From contig JAJPHC010000031.1 of assembly GCA_021325515.1 (NCBI GenBank), positions 1 through 64,000 of the forward strand: a stretch of 64,000 bases of DNA. Reading direction: 5' to 3'. The DNA is from Acidobacteriota bacterium. Its GTDB lineage: Bacteria; Acidobacteriota; Thermoanaerobaculia; Gp7-AA8. A program made the position numbers and the translations under genes. Of this stretch, positions 39,038 to 50,100 are shown piece by piece; the first letter of the stretch is position 1; each line of letters begins with the position of its first letter. The notes below the pieces were generated by a model. It was given only the letters and a program-made list of their open reading frames with translations, ran no database searches and was not told where the DNA came from.

Positions 39038-41533
39038 CTACCGGAACGCCCCCTGGATGAACTCCGCCGGCACGAGGCTCTCGAAGTCTTCCTTCTTCTG
39101 CGCCGCGAGGTAGGCCGTCTCAGCCGTGATCTCGTTCTTCCGCAGGAGGTCCTTGAGCGCATCGTCGAAGGTCACCATCCCGAGGGCCTTGCCGATCTGC
39201 ATCGCGGAGTAGATCTGGAAGGTCTTTTCGTCGCGGATCATGTTCGCGATGTTCGGCGTTCCTTTGAGGACTTCAAACGCCGCCACCTGGCGCCGCCCTT
39301 CTTTCGCAGGCAGGAGGCGCTGGGCGACGATGTATTTCAGCGATTCGGAGATCGACGCGCGGATCTGCGGCTGCTCATCGATCGTGAAGCTCGAGATCAC
39401 GCGATCGATTGCCTTCGGAGCGCTCGTCGAGTTCAGCGTGCCGAGCACGATGTGCCCTGTCTCCGCGGCCGTGAGCGCGAGCGATACCGACTCGTTGTCG
39501 CGCAGCTCGCCAATCACGATCACATCGGGATCTTCGCGCAGCGCTGCGCGCAGGGCACGCGCGTAGCTCACCGTGTGCGTCCCGACCTCGCGTTGATTGA
39601 TGAGGCAGTTCTTGAAGGGATGGACGAACTCGATCGGATCTTCGAGTGTGATGACGTGATCGCTGCGCGTTTCGTTGAAGAGATTCACGAGCGCGGCGAG
39701 CGTCGTCGATTTGCCCGAGCCCGAAGGTCCGCAGACGATCACCAGCCCCTGGTGATAGTCGGCGATCTCCGCGAGATGGGAGGGAAGCCCGAGCTCGGCG
39801 ATCGTCGGCGGCCGCTCGGGGATGACGCGAAACACGCCGTGATAGCCGCGATGGTCGTAGAAGACGTTCGCGCGATAACGTCCGGCATTCGGGATGTAGT
39901 ACGAGAAGTCGAGCTGGAAGTGCTGCTGTAACAGGGACCACTGCTGTTCGGTCAGCACCTCGCGAATCATCGACTCCGTCTCTTCCGGCGTGAACGGCGG
40001 AGCGTTGACGCGCAGCAGTTCCGAGGCGAGGCGGACGATCGGAGGCTGGCCGACGCTCAGATGGAAGTCGGAGCCGCTCTGATTGCGCGTCGCGATCAGC
40101 AGCGTGTGCAGTTTCGGCTCGCCCGCCTCGGAGCGCGCCTGCAGCGCGGCACTGCGCACGGAAGCGATGTCCGTCGTCTGTGCGGCCGCGGTCTGCGATT
40201 CGAGGATGTCGAGCGCTTTCTGACGGACCGAGCGCTCCGGATCCGTCTGCGCGATCTTCGCGATGATTTGCGGAATGCTCGGATGCTGGAAGTTTCTCAG
40301 CGCGAGCATGACTTCGATGCGCACGTCGGGAAGCGGATCACCGAGCATGCGGCCGAGCGCGTTGAGTGCGCGCGGATCGCCGATGCGTCCCAGCGCTTCG
40401 ATCGCACCCCACTTCATCTCGGGATCCGCGATCGCATTGATCAGCGGCTCGACGGCGCGGGGATCCTTCATGTGCCCCAGCATGTCGGCCGCTGCGATCC
40501 GCACCCACCAGTCGGGATCCTGCAGAAGGCGGATCGTGCCCGGAACCGCACGCGGATCTCCGATGAGGCTCGCGATCTGTACGGCGGCCGCGCGGACATC
40601 CTGATCCTCGTCGTCGAGCAGCGAGATCACCGGCTCGATGAAAGAGTCGCCGAACGTGCGGAGTGCGTCGAGCGCACGATCGCGAACGAAGCCGGCGAGC
40701 GTGCGCGAGAACGCGATGTACTGGCGTGCAACCGCGTTCCTGTCCGGCGTGCGCGCGAGAATCGAGAGCACGGTGTTGCGCGTGGCGGGATTGTCCGAGG
40801 CGACGAAGGGGAGAAGCCGTGCGACGACTTCTGCGGGGCGTTGTTCCGCGGCCTGGGCAAGCGCGGCGGCCATCTTCTGCTGGACCATGTAGCCCGCAGT
40901 GCCGAGGTGCTGGATGAAGAGATCGAGCGAGGAGAGCGGAGCGCGGTCCGCAAGGACCTCCAGCGCCTTGTCGCGCACCGGTCCTTCCTCGGTCTTGACG
41001 AGGGTCTGCCAGCGCACGAGGCTCTTGTCGTCGAGGTCGAGTCCCGCGAGGAGGTTGAGGTACTTCATCACCTCATCGGGGCGTGCATTCGTCAGAAGCT
41101 GCCAGATGAGCGGCTGTAGTGCAGGTGTCGGCGTGAACTCTGCGACGAGCTTGCGGCCGAGCTCCTGAATCTCTCCGAATTCCTTATTGGGAACCGGCGC
41201 TGAGATGAGCTGCATCAGACGCGTCTCGATGTTCGGCACGTTCATCGCGTTGAGCGCGACTGCCGCGGCGCGGAACGCCTGATCGGGCTTGCCGCGCGCC
41301 TCGACGAGAAACGCATCGAGCAGATCGGGAGGATTCTGTTTGCGAAGCCACGCTGCTCCCCAGTCGCGCAGCGCGCGATCGGGCCGAAACAGCATCCAGA
41401 CGATGTCGTTGGCCTTCAGCCCCTCGGCCGCTGCAACCTTGCCGAGGAGGACGTCGCGCTCTTCAGGAGTGGCGTAGCTCTTCGCCGAGAGCTTCTTGAG
41501 CGCATCCTTCGTTTCGGATGTGAAGAGGGCCAT
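39038..41533 (-). CDS. pilT: PilT-family retraction ATPase fused to N-terminal HEAT repeats
   Basis: An 831-residue protein, more than twice the usual 350-370 of PilT. Residues 1-480 are HEAT/armadillo-like helical repeats (DRALDALRTFGDSFIEPVIS, PDWWVRIAAADMLGHMKDPR, IGDPRALNALGRMLGDP). The rest is a full PilT: ELLRVNAPPFTPEET, Walker A GPSGSGKST (about 597-606), Asp box LREDPDVIVIGELRD, and an AIRNLIRE-like tail TPNIANMIRDEKTFQI. The His box is GTLNSTSA instead of GTLHTNSA, so the conserved His is Asn. It may be a retraction ATPase with a docking module or a regulatory PilU-type protein. It heads the leftward pilus gene set. Confidence 0.87.
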   Translation of the reverse strand: MALFTSETKDALKKLSAKSYATPEERDVLLGKVAAAEGLKANDIVWMLFRPDRALRDWGAAWLRKQNPPDLLDAFLVEARGKPDQAFRAAAVALNAMNVPNIETRLMQLISAPVPNKEFGEIQELGRKLVAEFTPTPALQPLIWQLLTNARPDEVMKYLNLLAGLDLDDKSLVRWQTLVKTEEGPVRDKALEVLADRAPLSSLDLFIQHLGTAGYMVQQKMAAALAQAAEQRPAEVVARLLPFVASDNPATRNTVLSILARTPDRNAVARQYIAFSRTLAGFVRDRALDALRTFGDSFIEPVISLLDDEDQDVRAAAVQIASLIGDPRAVPGTIRLLQDPDWWVRIAAADMLGHMKDPRAVEPLINAIADPEMKWGAIEALGRIGDPRALNALGRMLGDPLPDVRIEVMLALRNFQHPSIPQIIAKIAQTDPERSVRQKALDILESQTAAAQTTDIASVRSAALQARSEAGEPKLHTLLIATRNQSGSDFHLSVGQPPIVRLASELLRVNAPPFTPEETESMIREVLTEQQWSLLQQHFQLDFSYYIPNAGRYRANVFYDHRGYHGVFRVIPERPPTIAELGLPSHLAEIADYHQGLVIVCGPSGSGKSTTLAALVNLFNETRSDHVITLEDPIEFVHPFKNCLINQREVGTHTVSYARALRAALREDPDVIVIGELRDNESVSLALTAAETGHIVLGTLNSTSAPKAIDRVISSFTIDEQPQIRASISESLKYIVAQRLLPAKEGRRQVAAFEVLKGTPNIANMIRDEKTFQIYSAMQIGKALGMVTFDDALKDLLRKNEITAETAYLAAQKKEDFESLVPAEFIQGAFR

Positions 41534-41593
41534 GGACTCGAAAAGTATATGCCGGAGCGGGCCCTTTCCATGACGCGGCTACCGTATCATTCG

Positions 41594-44500
41594 ATGATGA
41601 ATCGGGCGTTGTGGCGTGTACCTCTGCTGCTCTTTGTATCGGGTTTCTGTGCAATGACCTACGAAACCGTCTGGCTGCGACAGCTTCGACTCATCTTCGG
41701 AGCGTCGACGGCGGCGTCGGCGGCGGTCGTTGCGATCTTCATGGCCGGTCTCGGTGCAGGCGGCTATTACATCGGCCGCCGCGCGGAGCAATCGCGCAAT
41801 CCATTGAGTCTCTATGGGTGGCTGGAAGTTGGCGTCGCTGCCTCCGCAGTGCTCAGTCTCGGGATTCTCGTAGTGACGCGAAAGATCTATCTGGCGGCCG
41901 GTGGCTCGTTCTTGCTGCCCTATCCGATCGTTACTGTGATCAGGCTCTTCCTCGCAGCATTGATTCTCGGAATTCCTACCACGCTCATGGGAGGAACGCT
42001 GCCGGCCGTATCGCGGGCCATTGAATTCGCGGGAGATCACAGCCGGCGAGGTGTGGCCATCGCGTATGCATTCAATACGCTCGGCGCCGTCCTTGGAGCC
42101 GCGGCAACGACCTTTTACTTTCTGGAACGCGCCGGCAACCGCAACACACTCATTGGCGCCGCGCTGCTCAATTCACTCGTCGGCATGTACGCCATGTTGA
42201 TGTCCAACGCGATCAGACGTTCCAGGAGCGGTCGTGCAGGCCGGGCCGATGAACTGGAGAACGACGAAACAGGAACAGTGGAATCGCGGGGTGAAGTTCT
42301 GGATCACCGGTGGGTTTTCTTCGCCGCGGCGGTGACCGGATTCGTATTTCTATTGATGGAAATCGTCTGGTACCGGATGTTGACGCCTCTGCTCGGAGGC
42401 ACGACGTTTACCTTCGGTTTGATCCTCGCGGTCGCACTATTCGGGATTGGCTCAGGCAGTTTTGCCTATTCCTTGTTTCGTTCCTCGCGTGCCACTGTAG
42501 GAGCGTTTGCACTCACGTGCGCGCTCGAGGCGGTGTTCATTGCAATCCCGTTCTCGCTCGGGGACAGGCTCGCGGTGCTCGCTCTTCTGCTGCGGCCTAT
42601 TGGCATGGTCGGATTCTCCGGATACATCTTCGGCTGGACATTGGTTACGGCGGCCGTAGTCGTGATGCCCGCGTTTCTGTCCGGCCTGCAGTTTCCGATG
42701 CTCGTGTCCTTTCTGGGGAGCGGCCGTCGAGGTGTCGCGAACGAAGTCGGAACTGCGTACGCGTGGAACACAGCAGGCGCCATTGCAGGATCGCTCGCTG
42801 GCGGATTTGGTTTCCTGCCTCTTCTCACGGCCCCCGGAGTCTGGCGACTTGTAGCGGTTCTGTCGGCGCTCGTGGCCATCCTGTTCGTCTTTGCATCGAG
42901 AGATGCAGCGGTGCTGCGCGCTTGTGCGTTCGCCGCCGCCTGCGCAGCGATCGTTCTCATCACGCGTGTAGGTCCGACCGCATTCTGGCGCCACACACCG
43001 ATCGGCGCGGGACGAGTCAATATCGCCGGGATGACCCTGAACAAGTTGCGTGATCTTGGCCAGACGCGGCGGCGGGAGACTCTATGGGAGACGGATGGAG
43101 TCGAAAGCAGCGTGTCGGTCGCAGACGACGAAGGCTATGCGTTCATCGTCAACGGTAAAGGCGACGGTCATTCACGAATGGATGCAGGTACACAAGTAAT
43201 GAGCGGCGTTCTTCCCGGTCTGCTGCATCCCAATCCTCGTACTGCAGTGGTTGTTGGATTGGGGACCGGTTCGACCGCAGGCTGGCTCGCGTCTCTGCCG
43301 GGTATTCAGAGCGTCGACGTGCTCGAGATCGAGCCCTCCATCAGGCACGTGGCTGAGATGTGCGCCGCCGTGAATCGCAATGCCCTCGCGAATCCAAAGG
43401 TGCATGTGATTGCCGGCGACGGGCGCGAATTTCTTCTCGCGCGCAACCGGAAATATGACGTGATTTCGTCCGAGCCTTCGAATCCTTATCGAGCTGGAAT
43501 TGCGAGCCTGTTTACACAAGAGTTCTACAAAGCCTGCGATTCGAAGCTGGAGGATGGCGGAATCTTCGTCCAGTTCCTGCAGGCCTATGAAGTCGATGCC
43601 GCTACGATTGAGACGGTCTATGCCACGATTACGTCTGTTTTTCCTTTCGTCGAGACGTGGCAGTCGCAGTCCGGGGACCTGCTTCTCGTAGGCTCGCGAA
43701 CACCGCTGAAATACGACTATGACTCGCTCGCGGAGCGATTGAAGATCCCTGCAGTACGGGAGGGTGTGTGGGATGTCTGGTGGGCAACCGATCCCGAAGA
43801 TGTCCTTGCACACTATGTCTGTGGGAATTCAACGGCCAGGGCGCTCGCGGCGATGGGACGAATCAACACGGATGACCGTACGACAGTGGAGTACGCGTTT
43901 GCGCGAACACTGGGGCGAGGCGATACATTCAACTCGGCGCAGTTGCGTTCCTATGCGCGCGTACGAGGCGATGATTTTCCGGCGCCCGTCCGATTCGGCG
44001 ATTTGCCGCAGAGGATTCAGCGCCGCAGAGTCTCGATGGGCATTCCCGACAATTCCTTCTTCGATCTGTCGAACGTCAGCCCGGAGCTCTACGCAGCCGG
44101 CAGCGCACAGAACGGCTATGTAGCGGCCGACTACGCGCGCGTCTGGACCGGGTGGCAGTCAGCCGGTCCCGTTCTCACGCCGCTGGAAATCCTCGCGTAT
44201 GCAGAGGCTCTGGCTCAGCGTGGCGACGAACAGGCACTGCCGTACATCGAAAAACTGCGCCTCGCGGCACCGGTGGAAGCCGACATGGTGCTCGCCCGGC
44301 TCCGCTGGCGGCAACGCAGGCTGCAGGAAACTGCAGCGGCGCTGGATCGTGCTTTCCGGATGTATCGAACAACCCCCTGGCCGCTCCCCATCGCGACTCG
44401 CCGCGGCCTCACCCTCATTCTGGAAATTGCACGCGACCAGGACGGCGCCGCGATCGTTTCCAGGTTGATGGACTCGCTGTCGAAGCCGTTTCCGGTTCAG

Positions 44501-44752
44501 GTGTTCGACGAGTACCGGCGTTCTGCGCTGTTGCTGCTGGCGCAGAGGGAGGCGGGCGGGATTGTGTGCTCCGCGACAGAGTACGAACTGATCAAGAGCT
44601 GGGAGCCGGCTTTCCCGTGGCAGCACGATTATCTGGAGGCGCGGGCACGCTGTTACTCGCAGCAGCGGGATCCGCGGGCGGTTCAGGCCAACCGGGATTT
44701 TGAGGCCTACAAGTCAGCCGAGCCACAGCAACTGGGTGCAGCGCTCCGTTGA
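41594..44752 (+). CDS. Membrane protein fused to spermidine synthase-like domain
   Basis: A protein of about 1050 residues. The N-terminal 440 residues contain about 12-14 membrane helices (ETVWLRQLRLIFGAS, then repeated AGLGAGGYYIGRRAE-type motifs in two halves) like fused MFS/spermidine synthases. A Rossmann methyltransferase-like domain follows (about 470-720, VVGLGTGSTAGWLASL, VLEIEPSIRHV, DGREFLLARNRKYDVISSEP, NPYRAGIASLFTQEFY). The last 250 residues are helical, TPR-like. True polyamine synthesis is unproven for this class. The start could be 41549 or 41570; 41594 begins the conserved membrane segment. It sits alone between two blocks of pilus genes on the opposite strand. Confidence 0.78.
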   Translation: MMNRALWRVPLLLFVSGFCAMTYETVWLRQLRLIFGASTAASAAVVAIFMAGLGAGGYYIGRRAEQSRNPLSLYGWLEVGVAASAVLSLGILVVTRKIYLAAGGSFLLPYPIVTVIRLFLAALILGIPTTLMGGTLPAVSRAIEFAGDHSRRGVAIAYAFNTLGAVLGAAATTFYFLERAGNRNTLIGAALLNSLVGMYAMLMSNAIRRSRSGRAGRADELENDETGTVESRGEVLDHRWVFFAAAVTGFVFLLMEIVWYRMLTPLLGGTTFTFGLILAVALFGIGSGSFAYSLFRSSRATVGAFALTCALEAVFIAIPFSLGDRLAVLALLLRPIGMVGFSGYIFGWTLVTAAVVVMPAFLSGLQFPMLVSFLGSGRRGVANEVGTAYAWNTAGAIAGSLAGGFGFLPLLTAPGVWRLVAVLSALVAILFVFASRDAAVLRACAFAAACAAIVLITRVGPTAFWRHTPIGAGRVNIAGMTLNKLRDLGQTRRRETLWETDGVESSVSVADDEGYAFIVNGKGDGHSRMDAGTQVMSGVLPGLLHPNPRTAVVVGLGTGSTAGWLASLPGIQSVDVLEIEPSIRHVAEMCAAVNRNALANPKVHVIAGDGREFLLARNRKYDVISSEPSNPYRAGIASLFTQEFYKACDSKLEDGGIFVQFLQAYEVDAATIETVYATITSVFPFVETWQSQSGDLLLVGSRTPLKYDYDSLAERLKIPAVREGVWDVWWATDPEDVLAHYVCGNSTARALAAMGRINTDDRTTVEYAFARTLGRGDTFNSAQLRSYARVRGDDFPAPVRFGDLPQRIQRRRVSMGIPDNSFFDLSNVSPELYAAGSAQNGYVAADYARVWTGWQSAGPVLTPLEILAYAEALAQRGDEQALPYIEKLRLAAPVEADMVLARLRWRQRRLQETAAALDRAFRMYRTTPWPLPIATRRGLTLILEIARDQDGAAIVSRLMDSLSKPFPVQVFDEYRRSALLLLAQREAGGIVCSATEYELIKSWEPAFPWQHDYLEARARCYSQQRDPRAVQANRDFEAYKSAEPQQLGAALR

Positions 44753-44785
44753 AGCGAGTGCGGGCCTTTGCGGCCCGCACTCGCT
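44753..44785. terminator. Long perfect hairpin between convergent genes
   Basis: AGCGAGTGCGGGCC and GGCCCGCACTCGCT form a perfect 14-bp stem around a TTTGC loop. It starts directly at the stop of the spermidine-synthase fusion and ends 4 bp before the end of the convergent PilX-like gene. There is no T-tract on either side, so it could be a terminator helped by other factors or a 3'-end barrier for both mRNAs. Confidence 0.65.
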
Positions 44786-44789
44786 GTAA

Positions 44790-47186
44790 CTACTGGATCT
44801 GCTCAGAAACGATCATCACGCGAGGGAACGTGACTCCTTTGGGCGGCCAGCCGCCCTTGAGGAGTGTTTCGTCGAAGTAAACCTCGCAAGTGCCCTTGGG
44901 ATCGCTGGATTGACCGAGAACGATCGAGCCGTAATAAACACCATTGCCGGTCGATGTGAACTGGCCCTCGTTGTAGATGACGCCGTTTACGCCGGGAGCC
45001 AACTGGGCCAGACCTCCGTTGTAGTCATACGCGTTGGTCGTGCAGTTCGCCTGCCCCGCGGCGGTGGAGACGTCGGCCGCTGCACACGTAACCGGTGTGC
45101 CGCTCGGATCCCCCGTGTCGGTGACCTTGGGTCTCCCAGCAGTGGAGGGATCGCTCCATCCCAATGTAATCGAGGTTTTGACGCCGTTGTAACGGATATT
45201 CAAATAGGGTTCGTGGGGTTCCGAACAGTTGCAGGTTGGGCAGGTGATGTTGTTGCCCGGTTTGCATCCCGGAAAGTACTCGACTGGGAACCAGTCTGTG
45301 AAGGCGGCGCCACCATCTTCCGGTTTCACAGTGCGCTGCGCCATGAACAGATCGAAGATCTGATTCTTTGTGCCGGTACTGCCGCCTGACGTATTCGTGT
45401 TGCTCCAATCGAGATCCTGATAGTCCCAGCGTCCGTTGAACGCGCCGGCGACGACGAAGTTGCCGGCTGCATCCGTGTCCCAGTCGCCGCGGGTTTGTGT
45501 TCCGGTGGTCGTCTCTACGACTTGCCGGTAACCGATGTCGCGATACGGTTCACCCGGCTGCTGATACCAGCCGGTGCTTCCGCCGCATCCAGTGCTCTTG
45601 ATCTGATCGAGATTCGCATAAACGAATCCCTTGAAGCCGCAGGGGTCTCCGCCACCGGTATCCAGAATTCCGGGTCCGCCATTTTGCGGATTCTGATTAT
45701 TGACGGTTTCGAAAAAGTAAAAACCATTTCCGCTGCTGAGCCATGAGCTCATGCTCTTGGTCGCAACACCATCCGTGTAGTTCGCGCCGTTCTTCGTCAG
45801 ATAGTAGACGCCGGGTTGGCCGCGCCCTCCGAGTGCCGCCGCTTTCCAGAAGTCATAATTGAAGCGCGGCACCTGTACGATCTTATAGTCCGGGCGCGAA
45901 CTGAAGGTCTGATACTGGAAGTAGTGAGTGTAGCCCCACGTGGCAGTGACGGTCGATGCAGTCCATGGATAGGGATGCGGGCTGCTCGTCGCATTGCCTT
46001 GTACCTGGCCCCAGGACCGCAACTGGAACCAAGGGTCGTCTACTGTCTTGTTCGGGATCTCGTATAGCCAGGCATGATTATCGTAGTTGAGGGAGTCGGC
46101 GGTCTTGATCGGGTACATCGTCGGAGGACGTTCCTTCCACGTAACGGAACCGTCAACCACGGTAGCACCCGGTGAGGTTGGCCACGCCGGCTCCGTGCCG
46201 CCCGAAGTACCGGCGCCGACCTGAATTGCGGTGTACTCATGGGCTTGTGCCGCAGCGGATGCCGCCGGCGTTGGCCGTACAGTATCTCCAAGAGGATACG
46301 TTGAATTTCCCTGATAGGAGGTGCCAGCCGCCCACTGGCGGGATGAGTCCCAGCCGCGTTCAATGTGGGCGATGTCCCAGGCGTTGAACCATGGAATCGC
46401 ACTGTACTGTTTCTTGAGACCGGTCGAGACTTCGGATTCGACCGTTCCCCAGTGGACATCGAAGTCACCGTTCGAGCCGACGCCACCAATGGCCTGGAGG
46501 GCGCCGGTAGGACCGGGCAGAGGGAAGGGACCCACGACGATGCGGACAATGGCTTGCGCAACCGCTCCCAGGGTACCGGGCCTCTTCTGAGCAGTGACTC
46601 GTACGGAGGCAATGCCGAAACGCTGGCCGTCTTTCGTGTAATAGCCTGCCGGCTTATTCCCTCCAATGATGGGCGGAGCGTAGATGATGATTTCGGTGAT
46701 TTGCCCATTGTCGAGCGATTGGAACAGAGTGCTGTTCAGCGAGGCGAGGAAGCTCGGTGCTGTCGTCTCGTTGATGATGACATCCGGGTTGTTTTCGTCA
46801 CCACAGAAAAGATCGGGGTAGTCGGGCCCGAATGGAAGATCGCAGATCTTCGTGCCTGCGGTCGGCTTGTAATAACCCGTATAACCACCAATCGTACGAT
46901 TCGCCTTGATGGCGTTGGTATTGGCAGGCATCAGGCCTCGATTGAGGTTCGTCGTCGGGTCCTGAAACCATTGGACGACGAGTTTTGCGCCGGCTTCCGC
47001 GACGGAGACAGTCTGTGCGTGATTGCGCTCATTGAGCGCAATGGCGTTCTCCGTCTCGCTGATCGCAACGAAGGCAAGACCCAGAAGCGAGAGCCCCACC
47101 ATCACCATCAGCGAGACGAGAAGCGCCGAGCCGTCCTGCCGTTTTCCGCGAAGTAGCCTTCTTGCAGCGCGTTTGATGTTCGTCAT
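44790..47186 (-). CDS. Very large PilX-like minor pilin protein
   Basis: A 798-residue protein. The start MTNIKRAARRLLRGKRQDG then SALLVSLMVMVGLSLLGLAF is a PilX_N-type segment with SETENAIALNERNHAQTVSVAEAGA, the family signature. It lacks a classical G/F-T-L-I-E site, as many PilX/GspK-like proteins do. The remaining 740 residues are a large, Gly/Thr/Trp/Tyr-rich extracellular region with several Cys (CPTCNCSEP). Normal PilX is under 200 residues, so this is an unusual tip-like subunit. Last gene of the leftward fimT-pilV-pilW-pilX unit. Confidence 0.82.
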   Translation of the reverse strand: MTNIKRAARRLLRGKRQDGSALLVSLMVMVGLSLLGLAFVAISETENAIALNERNHAQTVSVAEAGAKLVVQWFQDPTTNLNRGLMPANTNAIKANRTIGGYTGYYKPTAGTKICDLPFGPDYPDLFCGDENNPDVIINETTAPSFLASLNSTLFQSLDNGQITEIIIYAPPIIGGNKPAGYYTKDGQRFGIASVRVTAQKRPGTLGAVAQAIVRIVVGPFPLPGPTGALQAIGGVGSNGDFDVHWGTVESEVSTGLKKQYSAIPWFNAWDIAHIERGWDSSRQWAAGTSYQGNSTYPLGDTVRPTPAASAAAQAHEYTAIQVGAGTSGGTEPAWPTSPGATVVDGSVTWKERPPTMYPIKTADSLNYDNHAWLYEIPNKTVDDPWFQLRSWGQVQGNATSSPHPYPWTASTVTATWGYTHYFQYQTFSSRPDYKIVQVPRFNYDFWKAAALGGRGQPGVYYLTKNGANYTDGVATKSMSSWLSSGNGFYFFETVNNQNPQNGGPGILDTGGGDPCGFKGFVYANLDQIKSTGCGGSTGWYQQPGEPYRDIGYRQVVETTTGTQTRGDWDTDAAGNFVVAGAFNGRWDYQDLDWSNTNTSGGSTGTKNQIFDLFMAQRTVKPEDGGAAFTDWFPVEYFPGCKPGNNITCPTCNCSEPHEPYLNIRYNGVKTSITLGWSDPSTAGRPKVTDTGDPSGTPVTCAAADVSTAAGQANCTTNAYDYNGGLAQLAPGVNGVIYNEGQFTSTGNGVYYGSIVLGQSSDPKGTCEVYFDETLLKGGWPPKGVTFPRVMIVSEQIQ

Positions 47187-47194
47187 CGCTTCAC

Positions 47195-50100
47195 CTATTT
47201 GATCGCGCAGTTGAACGTTGTGGTTCCGCCAGCCGCCGTCTTCATGTTGACGACGAAGGACGTGATGTTCGTATCGGCGACCGCATTACCGCCACTGCCA
47301 ACTGTGTAAAGGAGCTTGTAAACCTTCGAGGCTCCCGGCCCGATGGTCTTGTCCGCCGCAGCCACGCTCGTGAAATCGAAGGTCTTGGTGTATGTCACCG
47401 CTCCACTATTACCGCCTGCAGCCGGCAGGTTGGATGTCGACGCTGTTTGCGTCTTCGTGCCGCTCGGATATTCGAGGTAGTTCCAATTGCCCTTCTTGGG
47501 CACGCTGTCGGTAATGACAAACGAAGTGACGGTGACCGTATCCTGGGACAGGTTCTTGAGAGTGACGTCGAGCTCATAGTCGGAGCCCGCTTCCGGCGTT
47601 GTGGCCAGTTTGATCGTGTTTCCATCCACGGCTTCCGTCTGCAGATGGCAGCCGACCGGCGACGCCTGGATGTAGACGGTTGGGAGAGCCTGTGTGCACG
47701 TCGTCGTCGCCGTGAAGGTCATCGTGTGCGTGGCGCCGTCGCCCGTGTCTGTCCAGCTCGTCGACCATGGAGGCGAGCTTCCTCCGGAAAGCGCCGTCTG
47801 CGCGCCGCCATCGAGCGAGACGGTTCCCGCCGTGATCGCGGTGTAGGGAGAAGCGCCCTGGTTCAGCTTCACGACGAGAGAGCTGTTCGACGGTGCGACC
47901 CATGGCGACGTGGTCGTTCCATTGCCGCTGACGGCATTGGTCGACGTGATTGTCACACCGGTGTCGCAGTTGCTGGGAACCGTAATGGTGGACGTCTGTG
48001 TCGCGTCGCCGCAGGCGAACTTGGCGATCACGTAGTAGTCGTAGAAGTCCTGATCGAACGGTGCACTCGTTTCAAACGCCTGCAGAGGAGACGGTTCACT
48101 CCAACTGATCGGAGAGCTAGCGCCGACCATCCCTGTAAGCGTTGCGACTTTGGCGACAGGGCTCGTATACGTGCCGTGACGCACTTTCCGATAGACCTCA
48201 TAGGTGTCGACGTTGATCGCACCGCCGCCCGTATCCGTGGTGACCTTGTTCCACTTGATCGTGACCGGTGAACATTGGGTGGCACCGCAGGTCGTGGTCG
48301 GATCGACCATGAAGCCGGTCGGCGTGCTCGCCTGGTTTGCCGTCACTGTCGCGCTGACTTCGGCGCTCGCATTGCTGATAGCGTCGTTCTTATCGCCCGT
48401 CGTATTCATATTGTCGGCGGCATTGCACCACTCGACGGCTCTGATCTTGTAGTAGTAAGGAGTACAGGCGCTCACCGTCGTGTCATCGAACGACCAGCCG
48501 CCAACACCGTTGCCGACAGGGCCGGAAACGCCGGCATCCACGATCATGTTCGAGGAATTAGGTGTGAAGCCCGAGGACGTGGAGCGGAAGATCTGGAATC
48601 CCTTTAGTTCGTCGGCGACGTTCGTGACCGTAGTCGTGCCGGATGTACACGAGGGAGCGCCGGACGAATTCGACGTTGGAGACGTCCAATAGAGAGAGAT
48701 CTTGGGCGTCGAAGCTCCGCCCGATCCCACAGCGGAGACACCGCCGGGAGGGGAAGGTTTGGTCGAGTTCTTGATGGAGATCGGGCCAACGACGTCGGAC
48801 GGTGCGGAGCCCGCTGCATTTGTCGCGATTACTTTGAAATAGTACGTATTGCCAGCGATGGCCGCGTTCCCGATCTGGGTCATGTCGACGGCATAACTCG
48901 TCAGCGTACCGGCCGGCTCCACGTTCGAAAATGGACCGGTCTGGTTGGTGTCGTAGGCGATGCTGAAACTCTCCGCCCCTGTGCTGCCAGTGCTGTACGA
49001 AGACGGGTCGCCGGGAAGCCACGTGACGAACGGAATTCCACAGTAGCCATAACAGACTGCCACATTGACCGGCTTGGGTGGCGGCTGGAGCGGCGATTGC
49101 GGTTGCGCGATGATTCCGAGATTACGGGGGACGATCGTCGTCGCGAGAGATATTTTCCGGTAGTTTGGCGCGACCGTATCCGTGGGATCGGTATAGGACC
49201 CATCCTTCGTCTCGTTCATGCCGACCAGTGTCACCTTGATGGAGCGGATGTTGCCGCGCACGAGGCGGTCGGCTTGGGTGCGTGTTGCTGCATTCGACGG
49301 GTCGAATTGACCGCCGCCGCCGACATCGGTGATGTTCACAGGCGGATTGCTCAGGTCCTTGAGTGGAATGAGGCCCTGCTGGTCGGTGAAATACTCGAAC
49401 GTAAGGCTGCGGATATTGTCCGCAAGTGGGGTGCGAACCGGACTGCCATCCGGGGCGAGGGTAACGCGATAGAGCGTATACGGTGGGTTGTTGTTCGAGA
49501 GATCGACATTGTCGATCGTGATCAGACGTTCCGGGTTTCCACCCGGATACGCCGTTCGAGAGGGGCTTCCGCCGTTGTTTACGTCCGCATAGAACGTAAC
49601 AGAATCGCTGTTGGCTGCGCCGGGCTTGTCGGAGTGGAGGACGTACGTGACGATCTCGTCGTTGTTGGTCGTCACGATCGGGAAGTAGGCGGACTCCAGC
49701 TCGCTCTCACGGCCATGTTCGTAGTGCTTTGCATCATCAGGCGCGTCGTAGTTGTAGTTCGCGCGGATCGTGATTGCGGAGTGCCAGGCGTATTCGATCT
49801 GTTCATCGGGCGGGTCGAACGCAGCCTGGATCGTGCCTGCCTCGGTCCACACTACACCACCGTCCGTCGTCGTCGATCCGGACCCGGCATTCCAGGTTGG
49901 ACTCGTGGCGGCGGTCGTGCCGGCGGTCGTGCACTTGTACACATGGCCATTGGCGACGTCGGGGAGGGCCATCTGACCGACGACGTACGCCTGCGAGGCG
50001 CGCCGGGTATTGAAGGCGGATGTCGGAACTCCTCCGCGCTTGTAGTCGAACCCCGCAAGACGGATGTCCTGGACGAGCTTGTCGAAGCCGACGCGCGTCG

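Noticed and set aside
41594-44752. Horizontal transfer of the spermidine-synthase fusion
   Set aside because: Its base use seems slightly less GC-biased, and it interrupts two blocks of opposite-strand pilus genes, but this family is common in GC-rich environmental bacteria and no borders are visible.
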